Source: Spirochaetota bacterium
Lineage (GTDB): Bacteria > Spirochaetota > Leptospiria > Turneriellales > Turneriellaceae
NCBI GenBank assembly: GCA_029561505.1
Contig: JAKQXK010000548.1
Coordinates: 1 to 9,968, forward strand
Length of the DNA stretch: 9,968 nucleotides
Direction of reading: 5' to 3'
Of this stretch, positions 1 to 7,205 are shown piece by piece. Made by a program: the position numbers and the translations under genes. Under the pieces are notes generated by a model. It made no database searches. It was not told where the DNA came from and was given only the letters and a program-made list of their open reading frames with translations. Position 1 is the stretch's first letter. Every line of letters begins with the position of its first letter.

Positions 1-473
1 ATCGATTCGACAATCTCGACCATGCGCGCCATGTCGGGCTGCTGCTTCAAGAGTTCAATCGGCACGCGCACGAAAACGCCTGTCGCCTCGCAGTAAACCG
101 TAGAGTCTTTGTAGATGCGCGCCGTCACCATCGCGCGCCGCGTTTCGAGCCGGTCGATCTTCGCCTCGCAGAGGTAATGTCCCGCGAGAGGCACCGACCG
201 CCGGTACCTGACCGATAGGTTCGCCGCGAGCACCGGCAGGCCATTGTACCAGCAGGCGCTGCCCATCGTCTCGTCGAGAATGCTTGCGAGAAATCCGCCG
301 TGTGCGTGCGCTTTGGGGCCTTCGGCCCCGGGGCGGGGAGTAAATTCAGTCACGAACGATTTGTCGTCACGCAAATACATCCGCACTTCTGAGAGTGTCT
401 TGTTCGACAGAAAGGTCGAACTCCAGTGCGTGGGGATTGCGACCGTTTCTGGTGTCGGCCCGGCAGTTTGCAT
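1..473 (-). CDS. PaaI-family hotdog-fold acyl-CoA thioesterase, C-terminus cut by window edge
   Basis: Translating the minus strand from the ATG at 473-471 gives 157 residues that run off the left edge. Residues 58-71 (H-G-G-F-L-A-S-I-L-D-E-T-M-G) form the HGG...D signature of PaaI-like hotdog thioesterases. Asp67 lies where the catalytic acid of the family normally sits. Residues 85-98 (N-L-S-V-R-Y-R-R-S-V-P-L-A-G) match the following central strand and turn. Enzymes of this family hydrolyse acyl- or aryl-CoA thioesters in the cytoplasm, usually as dimers or tetramers. The substrate here cannot be told. An in-frame TGA at 479-477 lies directly upstream, so this ATG is the first possible start. 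No Shine-Dalgarno sequence is evident. The gene diverges from the methyltransferase at 562 across 88 bases. Family call is firm; only the last part of the protein is likely missing. Confidence 0.85.
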   Translation of the reverse strand, partial: MQTAGPTPETVAIPTHWSSTFLSNKTLSEVRMYLRDDKSFVTEFTPRPGAEGPKAHAHGGFLASILDETMGSACWYNGLPVLAANLSVRYRRSVPLAGHYLCEAKIDRLETRRAMVTARIYKDSTVYCEATGVFVRVPIELLKQQPDMARMVEIVES

Positions 474-521
474 CGGTCACGCTAGCGATTGCTACAGAGC
501 CGTAAACCGAGCTGAAGCACG

Positions 522-552
522 TTGACGGCCTGACGCAAAGGCTCTTTTTACT
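522..552 (+). promoter_or_regulatory. weak promoter-like boxes before the RNA methyltransferase gene
   Basis: TTGACG at 522-527 resembles a sigma-70 -35 box. TTTACT at 547-552 is a poor -10 match (4 of 6) at a long spacing of 19. If used, transcription would start very near the ATG at 562, which has no Shine-Dalgarno sequence at a usable distance (the nearest AAAGG ends at 541, 20 bases away). This is a tentative reading by eye. Confidence 0.2.
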
Positions 553-561
553 GAACGAAAC

Positions 562-1380
562 ATGGCGACGCTGATCATCAGACCGATCGAATCACTCGAC
601 GCTCCCGAGCTTGAGCTCTATCGCACGCTGCGCCAGGTCGAAGAGCACGAGCGCGCGGGGGTTCTCGTCGCGACAAATGCGAAAGTTGTGCAGCGGCTCA
701 TCGCGAGTAGGTTTTCGGTTCTGTCGGCATTGTTAGCACCGGAATGGCTCGAAAAACTTGAAGCACCGCTGCGTGCCCGCGGTGAAAAAGAGATCGTCGT
801 CTATGTCGGTGAGAAATCGCTGCTCGAAAAGATTACGGGCTATCACGTGCACCAGGGCGCGCTCGCGGTGGGCAAGATTCCATCGCAACCCACTCTTGAT
901 GAGTTGCTTGAACAGTCGCCGCGTCCTTTGCTCATTGCCGCCGTCGAAGAGATCGCGAGCGCTGAAAATCTCGGCGCGATAGTACGGGCCTGTGCGGCGT
1001 TCGGAGCGCATTTCTTGATTGTTGGCGAAACCTGCGTGAGCCCGTTTCAACGTCGCGCGGTTTCAGGTTCTATGGGCAGCATCTTTGAGCAGCCAGTGGT
1101 GCGCAGCGAAAATCTGGTGGCGACACTCGCCCGCCTGCGCGCTCAAGGCATCCGCTGCTATGCCGCTGACGTTCACCCTGACGCGCAAAAATTGTCTGCG
1201 GTAAATTTTCGCGGCGATGCGTGTCTTGTCTTCGGCGCAGAAGGGCCCGGGCTCAGCGAAAAGGTCATGGCTGCCTGCGATAGTATTGTGCAGATACCGA
1301 TGCCAACGCACATGAATTCGCTCAATGTCGCCGCGGCGACTGCGGTTTTTCTGTACGAAGCCACCCGCCAGCGGCAGTGA
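562..1380 (+). CDS. TrmH/SpoU-family RNA 2'-O-methyltransferase
   Basis: The 272-residue protein has the three SPOUT (SpoU-class) motifs in order. Motif 1 is E-N-L-G-A-I-V-R at 135-142, with Asn136 and the catalytic-type Arg142, followed by A-A-F-G. Motif 2 is L-V-F-G-A-E-G-P-G-L-S at 222-232, with Glu227. Motif 3 is I-P-M...N-S-L-N-V-A-A-A-T-A-V at 245-262. Motifs 2 and 3 build the trefoil-knot site that binds S-adenosylmethionine. Residues about 25-105 look like the small substrate-binding domain that precedes the knot in RlmB/TsnR-like enzymes. Such enzymes methylate ribose 2'-OH of rRNA or tRNA in the cytoplasm, usually as dimers. Target RNA and base cannot be assigned, so no symbol is given. 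Length is normal for a two-domain member. The gene stands alone: 67 bases of the gap to the next TTG/ATG follow, and the thioesterase diverges upstream. Confidence 0.9.
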   Translation: MATLIIRPIESLDAPELELYRTLRQVEEHERAGVLVATNAKVVQRLIASRFSVLSALLAPEWLEKLEAPLRARGEKEIVVYVGEKSLLEKITGYHVHQGALAVGKIPSQPTLDELLEQSPRPLLIAAVEEIASAENLGAIVRACAAFGAHFLIVGETCVSPFQRRAVSGSMGSIFEQPVVRSENLVATLARLRAQGIRCYAADVHPDAQKLSAVNFRGDACLVFGAEGPGLSEKVMAACDSIVQIPMPTHMNSLNVAAATAVFLYEATRQRQ

Positions 1381-1406
1381 AGAGACTTAGCTGTGAAATT
1401 CCATAG

Positions 1407-1433
1407 CTGGTAAAAATCCTTACCGGGTACCAG
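1407..1433. promoter_or_regulatory. inverted repeat upstream of cbpA-like gene, possible operator
   Basis: Outer arms CTGGTA (1407-1412) and TACCAG (1428-1433) are perfect inverted repeats 15 bases apart. Nested in them, GGTAA (1409-1413) and TTACC (1420-1424) form a second perfect pair with a 6-base loop. The element therefore carries repeated GGTA/TACC half-sites and covers the -35 region of the promoter-like sequence before the J-protein gene. It does not match CIRCE (TTAGCACTC-N9-GAGTGCTAA), and no T-run follows that would make it a terminator. Binding by a repressor or activator is an inference. Confidence 0.4.
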
Positions 1434-1448
1434 TTTATTAACTATATT
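1420..1448 (+). promoter_or_regulatory. possible sigma-70-like promoter of the cbpA-cbpM pair
   Basis: TATATT at 1443-1448 matches the -10 consensus at 5 of 6 positions. TTACCG at 1420-1425 is a weak -35 (3 of 6) at the ideal 17-base spacing. Transcription would then begin at about 1455-1457, at or next to the ATG at 1457, giving a leaderless or nearly leaderless message. This fits the absence of any Shine-Dalgarno sequence there. The -35 lies inside the inverted repeat at 1407-1433. Confidence 0.35.
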
Positions 1449-1456
1449 TGCGGTAT

Positions 1457-2338
1457 ATGGATTTCGTAGACTACTATCAGGTGCTCGGCGTTGGCAAGAC
1501 TGCCACGGCCGAAGAGATTAAGGCTGCGTACCGCAAGCTCGCGCGCAAGTACCACCCCGATCTAAATCCGAATGACGCGACAGCGAAGGCAAAGTTTCAG
1601 CAACTGTATGAAGCGAACGAGGTGCTGAGCGACGCCGAGAAGCGCCGCAAATACGATCAATACGGTAAAGATTTCAAACACGTCGACGAGAGCGCGGGTG
1701 CGCGCGGCCAGCGCCCATCGTCGGCAGGCGGGCCTTTTACCTATTCACAGGGCGACGAAGATTTTTCTGATTTCTTTCGCTCGATGTTCGAAGGCGGCGC
1801 CGCAGGCGGTGGCCGCAGCGCCAAATTTCGCGGGCAAGATATCGCCGCAGAATTGCATCTCAACCTGAAGCAGGCATACACGTCGCAGCAGCAGGTGCTC
1901 TCAGTTGGTGGCAGGCAGATACGCGTGACGATTCCCGCCGGCGTCGAAAACGGGCAGACGCTGATGCTCGCAGGGTTAGGCGGGCCGGGGGTAAATGGCG
2001 GGCCCGCAGGTGATCTCTATGTGACGTTTGCCATCGACGACGATAAAAAGTTCAGGCGCTCGGGTGCCGACCTCTACGCAACTGTCGAACTCGATCTCTA
2101 TACCGCGGTATTGGGCGGCGAAGTCGTCGTCGACACCATGGATAGCAGCGTGAAGTTGAAGGTCGCGCCAGAGACGCAGAACGAGGCGAAAGTCAAACTC
2201 AAAGGTAAGGGTATGCCGGTGTTCAAAAAAGAAGGTGAGTTCGGCGACCTCTACGTGACTTTCAAAGTGAAATTACCGACGAATCTGACGGATAAACAGA
2301 AGCAGCTCTTTGCCGAGCTGGCGGGGGGTGCAGCATGA
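1457..2338 (+). CDS. cbpA: CbpA-like DnaJ-class co-chaperone without zinc finger
   Basis: The 293-residue protein starts with a J-domain (residues about 5-69): D-Y-Y-Q-V-L-G-V, helix [12 protein letters not shown], then the His33-Pro34-Asp35 loop that stimulates DnaK ATPase. A Gly/Phe-rich linker follows (about 79-125). Two DnaJ C-terminal substrate-binding beta domains follow at about 128-195 and 197-275, including D-L-Y-V-T-F repeated at 186-191 and 264-269. The CxxCxGxG zinc-finger repeats of true DnaJ are absent, which with the length marks the CbpA/DnaJ2 type. It likely delivers unfolded proteins to DnaK; E. coli CbpA also binds curved DNA, which cannot be judged here. I chose ATG 1457, which begins M-D-F-V-D-Y-Y. 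An in-frame TTG at 1448 would add only three residues, and it falls inside the apparent -10 box. The stop overlaps the start of the CbpM-like gene by 4 bases. Confidence 0.9.
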   Translation: MDFVDYYQVLGVGKTATAEEIKAAYRKLARKYHPDLNPNDATAKAKFQQLYEANEVLSDAEKRRKYDQYGKDFKHVDESAGARGQRPSSAGGPFTYSQGDEDFSDFFRSMFEGGAAGGGRSAKFRGQDIAAELHLNLKQAYTSQQQVLSVGGRQIRVTIPAGVENGQTLMLAGLGGPGVNGGPAGDLYVTFAIDDDKKFRRSGADLYATVELDLYTAVLGGEVVVDTMDSSVKLKVAPETQNEAKVKLKGKGMPVFKKEGEFGDLYVTFKVKLPTNLTDKQKQLFAELAGGAA

Positions 2339-2628
2339 GCCGTGCAGAAGACCTGGTCTCTTTAGTGCAGTTTTGTGACAGCCATGGTATAGAAATTTCA
2401 TTGTTGCACCGCCTGCACGACAGCGGTCTTGTCGAAGTGATTCGCGACGGCGATACCCTCTTCGTTCGCGTCGAGACGGTGCCCCGGCTTGAAAAAATCG
2501 TCAGGCTGCATATCGACCTCGACATCAATCTCGAAGGCATCGAGGCGATCTCGCACCTGTTAGACAGAATAGAGCTGCTGCAGCTTGAAAACGTTGCGCT
2601 TAGAAACAGACTGCGTCTGTTTGAATGA
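2335..2628 (+). CDS. cbpM: CbpM-like chaperone modulator (MerR_2-type small protein)
   Basis: This 97-residue protein starts in an ATGA overlap with the J-protein stop, so the two are probably translationally coupled. A G-rich stretch at 2323-2330 sits just upstream as a possible ribosome site. The layout fits CbpM. An N-terminal MerR-like helix-turn-helix part holds F-C-D-S-H-G-I-E (13-20) and [12 protein letters not shown] (23-34). A short beta hairpin then runs through D-T-L-F-V-R-V-E. A helical C-terminal half follows, with [11 protein letters not shown] at about 62-72 and a Leu-rich coiled segment (76-96). In E. coli, CbpM binds the J-domain of CbpA and blocks its action with DnaK. The pairing with a zinc-finger-free J-protein strongly supports the same role here. 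Identification rests on architecture and context, because the family is poorly conserved in sequence. Confidence 0.82.
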   Translation: MSRAEDLVSLVQFCDSHGIEISLLHRLHDSGLVEVIRDGDTLFVRVETVPRLEKIVRLHIDLDINLEGIEAISHLLDRIELLQLENVALRNRLRLFE

Positions 2629-2643
2629 CCACCGGCACCCGGG

Positions 2644-5076
2644 CTATTGGTACATTTCGAGATTCTCAGAAGAGCTTTCATCAAGCTCGACGGCGCCAGC
2701 ATCGCCCATTTCGGGCTTTGCGACAACTGGCGGCGCGGCCGCGTCGGTGCGGGTGGCGATAACCGTCGGCTCAGGCGGCAGTGATGCGACGTGCGTCGCC
2801 GTGCGCTCGTTCAGCTCGGCTTCATTCTCGGCGAAATAGATCTGCCCCGGGACGGGAAACTTACACGCATATTCTGGCTTCAGAATGAGCCCCAACTCGC
2901 CACAGATGTCGAGTCTCACGAAACCCGATTCGAGGTTGGGTATCAACTGTCTGTTTTCGGGATGCAACTGCACGAATTCTTTTGAGAAGTCTTTCCATAC
3001 TGCGCCCGCGGTGCCGCTGCCAGAGCCGGTAAACGGCGCCCCGCGTTCGTGGCCAACCCAGATGACGCTGATCTGTTGCGGCAGCGCACCCACGAACCAG
3101 GTGTCGCGTATGCCCGAACGGTTATTCCACTTCGCTTTGGCCGACGCGGGCGATTGCACAGTGCCGGTTTTGCCGCCCGCGATACCGCTGACCTCTTTCG
3201 CGGCGATTGGCATCGTGCCTTCGTTCGAAATGACGGCCTGCATCAGATTCATCACCATCGCGCAAGCAACGGGGTCGAGCAGCCTTTCACGCGGTTTTGC
3301 CAGGTCTGCAGAATAAATCGCGTTGCCGTCGAAATCGGTAACCTTCAGAATCATGACGGGCTCAACCAGATAGCCGCCCGAAGCGATCGTCGCATAGATG
3401 CGCGCGAGTTCGACAGGCGAAAGTTCAATCGCACCCAGCGCCATCGCGAGGTTCTTGCGCTCACCGATACGCTGCGCCATTTCTGCCTCGGTAAGGCCGG
3501 CTGCGCGCGCCATCGTATCGCTGAACTTGCCGATGCCGATTTCATGCAACAACGTGACGGGTACCGTGTTCATCGAAAGCGCAAACGCCTGGCGCGCGGT
3601 CACTTTTCCCTTGTAGCCCTTGTACCAGTTCTTCGGTGAGTAACCACCTATTTTGATGGCTTTGTCTTCGACGATTGTCGAGGGATTGATAATTTTTTCT
3701 TGCAGCGCCAGCGCGTAGACGAGCGCCTTAATCGTCGAGCCAGGCTGCCGATAGATCGAGAAGGCACGATTGATGGGCGACGAACTTTTGTACTCATAAC
3801 CGCCCACCAGGCTTTCAATGTAACCGTTTTCAGGGTTGAGCCCCACATAGCTGCCATTAATGCCATCTTCAATCAGTTGCACCGTATCGGCGGCTGACGC
3901 ATTGCCTTTTGCCAAAAGGCGCTGCTTCTCTTTTTGCAGCGTCGCGCGAACTTCGCCGACACGTTTGGCCAGATACTTCGCAGCAGGTTCTTGCGCGCGC
4001 ACATCGAGTGTTGTGTCGACGCGCAGCACACGCGCTTTCAGGTCGTCGCTCGTGTAGTTGCGATGCAGAAATTTTTCGACTTCATTCAAGAAGTCGGGGG
4101 CGCGATTCAGTTTGAAGTTACGCGCATAATAATACTTGCCAATCTTCGATGAAAAGAGGGTTTTTTCTCCGGCGGATTTCTCAAGTACTGCATGCTCTTC
4201 GCGAAACTCGCGCAGCATGCGCTCGACATCAACTCGCCGCGATTGTTGCACGACATACGGGTGTTCGGCCATCAGTTTCAGCACGAGTTTTTGCCGCGCC
4301 AAAGCCCGCTGCATCGATGCCGCCGGGTTATAGAGCGACGGGGCAGGCACGATACCCACGAGCATCGCGGCTTCGGCAAGGCTCAGGTTGCGCGCCGCTC
4401 TGCCGAAATAGCGCCAGCTCGCGTCTTCAAAGCCGACGCTGAGCATACCCAAATAGACCTTGTTCAGATAAATCGCCAGAATCGTGGGTTTGTCATATTT
4501 ACTTTCGAGAAACCATGTACAATAGAACTCCGACAGTTTATTGAAGATGCTGCGCTTGCGTATTTTGGTCGTGTCGTTCTGCGACTTACCCTGTTCAGCG
4601 GTTTCAACCTCGCTGAGAATAAGTTTCGCGAGCTGTTGTGTTATTGTGCTGCCGCCCTGCACATCGCCTGAGCGAAGAGAAGCAAAAAGCGCGCGGGCAA
4701 TCGACTTGAATTGCACTCCGCCGTGGTGGTAAAAATTGCGGTCTTCTGACGCGAGCAGCGCCCAGATAATCGCTTCGTGTTGTTTGAGGTTGTCTGCGCG
4801 AATCTCGCGCTGCCCCGCGCGTTTCATTTCGCCGATCAGAGTGCCATTGCGGTCAAATATCTGCAGAGGAGTTTTGTCGCGCTCGGTGAGCTCGCCCTTG
4901 AGCTCGGCTTCGATAGAACCCAAAACCTGCAGCGCCATTACCTTGCGCTGGCTCCAGGAAACATAGGCACCGATCAGTAACGCGGTGGTACAAACTACCC
5001 CGATAAGCGTGCCACCAATAATGATTTTCCATTTTCTGGCGAGGGACCATTGTAACAGCGATTTGAGTTTTTCCAT
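2644..5076 (-). CDS. class A penicillin-binding protein (bifunctional peptidoglycan glycosyltransferase/transpeptidase)
   Basis: The 810-residue protein polymerises lipid II and cross-links peptidoglycan on the outer face of the inner membrane. A short cytoplasmic N-terminus is followed by one membrane anchor (about 17-41). The GT51 domain (about 70-270) has E-D-R-N-F-Y-H-H-G-G at 111-120 with catalytic-type Glu111. It also has G-G-S-T-I-T-Q-Q-L-A-K at 141-151, Glu183 in N-K-L-S-E, and Y-L-N at 203-205. The transpeptidase domain (about 405-700) has Ser447-T-I-Lys450 (acyl-enzyme serine), Ser501-M-Asn503 and Lys636-Thr-Gly. An acidic, Ala/Pro-rich tail closes the protein (about 755-810). I chose ATG 5076, five bases after the cyclase stop. 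The upstream in-frame start at 5115 would overlap that gene by 34 bases and add 13 residues unlike a membrane-protein start. The Shine-Dalgarno match is weak (GTGAG at 5085-5081). The region between GGSTITQQLAK and N-K-L-S-E is about 15 residues longer than usual. Confidence 0.93.
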   Translation of the reverse strand: MEKLKSLLQWSLARKWKIIIGGTLIGVVCTTALLIGAYVSWSQRKVMALQVLGSIEAELKGELTERDKTPLQIFDRNGTLIGEMKRAGQREIRADNLKQHEAIIWALLASEDRNFYHHGGVQFKSIARALFASLRSGDVQGGSTITQQLAKLILSEVETAEQGKSQNDTTKIRKRSIFNKLSEFYCTWFLESKYDKPTILAIYLNKVYLGMLSVGFEDASWRYFGRAARNLSLAEAAMLVGIVPAPSLYNPAASMQRALARQKLVLKLMAEHPYVVQQSRRVDVERMLREFREEHAVLEKSAGEKTLFSSKIGKYYYARNFKLNRAPDFLNEVEKFLHRNYTSDDLKARVLRVDTTLDVRAQEPAAKYLAKRVGEVRATLQKEKQRLLAKGNASAADTVQLIEDGINGSYVGLNPENGYIESLVGGYEYKSSSPINRAFSIYRQPGSTIKALVYALALQEKIINPSTIVEDKAIKIGGYSPKNWYKGYKGKVTARQAFALSMNTVPVTLLHEIGIGKFSDTMARAAGLTEAEMAQRIGERKNLAMALGAIELSPVELARIYATIASGGYLVEPVMILKVTDFDGNAIYSADLAKPRERLLDPVACAMVMNLMQAVISNEGTMPIAAKEVSGIAGGKTGTVQSPASAKAKWNNRSGIRDTWFVGALPQQISVIWVGHERGAPFTGSGSGTAGAVWKDFSKEFVQLHPENRQLIPNLESGFVRLDICGELGLILKPEYACKFPVPGQIYFAENEAELNERTATHVASLPPEPTVIATRTDAAAPPVVAKPEMGDAGAVELDESSSENLEMYQ

Positions 5077-5081
5077 AGTTC

Positions 5082-7205
5082 TCACTTTGATTTGAGCGAG
5101 TGCGTGCCATCCCAATCGGCGGTGAGCCCTGCCACCGCGAGTTCGTGGCAGCGTTTGATGTACAGCCGCGAAATCTTGTCGCCGCCTATCGAGGTGTCGA
5201 TCTCGCTGAAAACTTTACCTGCCTGCTCGAACTTCTGAGCATAATATTCGTGCAGGGCGTCTTGCCAACGCCCCTGCATCGCCCGCTTTTTTTCGGCCAC
5301 GGCCGGGGCATCAGCGTTGAAGCATTCGTAGATCGTCGTCGGCAACTGCTTGCCTTTTACCCTGACGCGGTCTATTTGCCGTAAATCAAAATCAGCCGGG
5401 TTGCTGAGCTGCGCGACCACTTTGTCGGTAACGATCATATCAACCTTGTAGAGTTTGGTCAGCCCTTCTATGCGGCTCGCGAGGTTAACCTCATCTGATA
5501 AAACCGTACCATCCATACGTTCAGGGTTGCCCACGGTGCCGAGGGTCAGCCGACCGAAGTTGAGCCCAATACCTATGCTGATGGCGCTATAGCCGGCCTT
5601 CGCACGGTCGAGGTTATATTGCTCAATGTCGTGCAACACAGCGATACATCCCTTCACTGCGGCATCCATATTGCCGTGAAAGAGCACCATGATCGCATCA
5701 CCGATATACTTATCGATATAGCCCTGGTGTGCCGTGAAGATCGGGGCGAGCCTGAAAAGGTATGAATTCACGAAGCGAAACAGATCGTCGGCCTGCATCG
5801 ACTCGGCGAGTGTCGTGAAGTCGCGTATATCAGAGAACATCACGCCCATATCTCTCTGCACCTGGTCACCCAGGCTCACGTCGAGAATCGACTGTTTGTT
5901 CAGCTGTTGCAAGAACTCAAGAGGCACAAAACGGGCGTAGGCGCGAGTGAGTAGAGCCTGCGATTCGAATGCCTGTTTCTGTGCTTCTTCTTTTTCGTGC
6001 CAGACTTTTGAAAGCTGAATCGCGAGGGCCATCGCCATGCTGAAGATCAGCACCAGAAAACCAATATCGGTCATTTTAATAATGGGTAAGAAGTCGAGAT
6101 AAGACAGCCCTTCAGCGGCCACACACAGAAAAAAGAGTAATCCACCTGATGCGACAACGCGCGAAGCCGCGACGCCGTTGCGGTAACCTTTCCAGTTAAG
6201 CCAGATAAAACGGATCATCGCAACCAGAATGAATATGACATGCGCTGGCAGCTGGTAGATGACGTAAAAACCTTCCATACCCGAAACAAGAAAATGCACC
6301 GCAAAAAGCAGTGCACCGAAGCCGCAGGCAATGTCGATCGTGCGCAGAAACCAGTCTTTCTTGACCGAGAAGAAACTGTGACCGAAATGCAGCAGCAGCG
6401 TCGGAAACAGAATAACTGTCGCGTGCATGAATATCATATTGACGATATAGTTATCGATGAATTTGTAGACGATTGCCTTCATGCCGAGCGTAAAGGCTCC
6501 CTGGCAAATGGCGAGCAGGGCGAACCAAAGCGCAGCATCTGCGTCACGGCGCGCGAAATAGAGAATCAGGTAATAAAGGCCGATGACGAAAAAGGCCCCT
6601 GCCATGAGGGCGAAGACGACAAACGTGACAAAATGCCTTTCATAGATCAAATCGTTTGGGCCGAGAAAGAAATCTAACCCCGCAAAACCACCACCGATGC
6701 CACCGAGGCTCGCAATGCGCAGCGCAAGTACGTTCTGTTTCGGGGCTGGCGCCAGCAAAGATGACGATAGCTCATAGTACTGCACGTCTTCGCGCACATG
6801 CTCAACCTTTCCAGTCGCACCGATTTTGCCCACGGTGCCGATGAGTTGCCCGTTTAAGAAGAGCTGGTATGCCGCGGTCAGCGCCGGTAATGCCAGGCCG
6901 AGATTTTTACCCGCGAGCTCTGGCGCGAAAGTGAAGCTCTTGCGGTACCAGGCGACGCCGTCGTATTCGACGCCGTAAAACCGCCATTCGCGCTCAAGCG
7001 AAAGCACCTTCCATTTCGAATCATCGAATTCAGCTGAGGCATATTTCTCTGAATCGGTTGCGTCGAAGCGCCAACCATGGTTCATATCGATGAGTTTTCC
7101 CGGTACGGCGTGAACCATGGTTGCCGGCCCGGGTGTTGCAGGTGTTTCTGCCGATAGCGGCAGAAACAACATCGGAATTAACAGGTAGGTTTTGATCAGT
7201 TTCAT
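5082..7205 (-). CDS. membrane receptor-type class III adenylate cyclase (jelly-roll sensor, 7TM, cyclase)
   Basis: This 707-residue protein likely makes cAMP from ATP in response to an extracytoplasmic signal. Residues 1-20 look like a signal peptide. Residues about 38-185 resemble the sugar-binding-like jelly roll found in GH2 enzymes and 7TMR-DISM receptors (W-Y-R-K-S-F at 86-91, F-L-N-G-Q-L-I-G at 116-123). Residues about 190-400 contain roughly seven hydrophobic helices of the 7TMR-DISM type. A linker helix (400-430) leads to the cyclase domain (about 450-628). Metal-binding Asp459 lies in F-S-D-I-R-D-F-T and Asp503 in K-Y-I-G-D. Lys499 and Asp571 are the adenine-selective pair, and Asn574 and Arg578 in V-N-L-A-S-R are the transition-state residues. 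All catalytic residues are present. A helical tail (636-692) follows. ATG 7205 was chosen because it has GAAGGA at 7214-7209 and starts the signal peptide; it overlaps the GNAT stop by 4 bases. ATP specificity is predicted from two residues only. Confidence 0.9.
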   Translation of the reverse strand: MKLIKTYLLIPMLFLPLSAETPATPGPATMVHAVPGKLIDMNHGWRFDATDSEKYASAEFDDSKWKVLSLEREWRFYGVEYDGVAWYRKSFTFAPELAGKNLGLALPALTAAYQLFLNGQLIGTVGKIGATGKVEHVREDVQYYELSSSLLAPAPKQNVLALRIASLGGIGGGFAGLDFFLGPNDLIYERHFVTFVVFALMAGAFFVIGLYYLILYFARRDADAALWFALLAICQGAFTLGMKAIVYKFIDNYIVNMIFMHATVILFPTLLLHFGHSFFSVKKDWFLRTIDIACGFGALLFAVHFLVSGMEGFYVIYQLPAHVIFILVAMIRFIWLNWKGYRNGVAASRVVASGGLLFFLCVAAEGLSYLDFLPIIKMTDIGFLVLIFSMAMALAIQLSKVWHEKEEAQKQAFESQALLTRAYARFVPLEFLQQLNKQSILDVSLGDQVQRDMGVMFSDIRDFTTLAESMQADDLFRFVNSYLFRLAPIFTAHQGYIDKYIGDAIMVLFHGNMDAAVKGCIAVLHDIEQYNLDRAKAGYSAISIGIGLNFGRLTLGTVGNPERMDGTVLSDEVNLASRIEGLTKLYKVDMIVTDKVVAQLSNPADFDLRQIDRVRVKGKQLPTTIYECFNADAPAVAEKKRAMQGRWQDALHEYYAQKFEQAGKVFSEIDTSIGGDKISRLYIKRCHELAVAGLTADWDGTHSLKSK

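Noticed and set aside
244..525. Plus-strand open frame of 93 codons
   Set aside because: It is antisense to the thioesterase, whose HGG...D signature is clear.
497..549. Terminator-like arrangement GAGCC...GGCTC followed by TTTTT
   Set aside because: The arms are only 5 bp and 38 bases apart, the inner GCCT/AGGC stem is only 4 bp, and no plus-strand gene ends upstream of it.
2629..2643. Possible bidirectional terminator between the convergent cbpM and PBP genes
   Set aside because: The 15-base gap has no stem with useful arms and no T-run on either strand.
2262..2726. Minus-strand open frame of 154 codons across the cbpA/cbpM/PBP junction
   Set aside because: It is antisense to cbpM, overlaps the PBP end in another frame, and is Ser/Arg-rich low-complexity sequence.
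3049..3639. Long plus-strand open frame (196 codons) opposite the PBP gene
   Set aside because: It lies fully antisense to the well-supported transpeptidase domain and its translation is rich in Arg and His with no recognisable motif, as expected from a GC-rich complementary strand.
4192..4671. Plus-strand open frame (159 codons) opposite the PBP glycosyltransferase domain
   Set aside because: It is antisense to conserved motifs of GT51 and has no family signature or ribosome site.
6240..6677. Plus-strand open frame of 145 codons opposite the cyclase 7TM region
   Set aside because: The opposite strand encodes clear membrane helices; the charged, Lys/Glu-rich translation is the typical mirror of hydrophobic codons.
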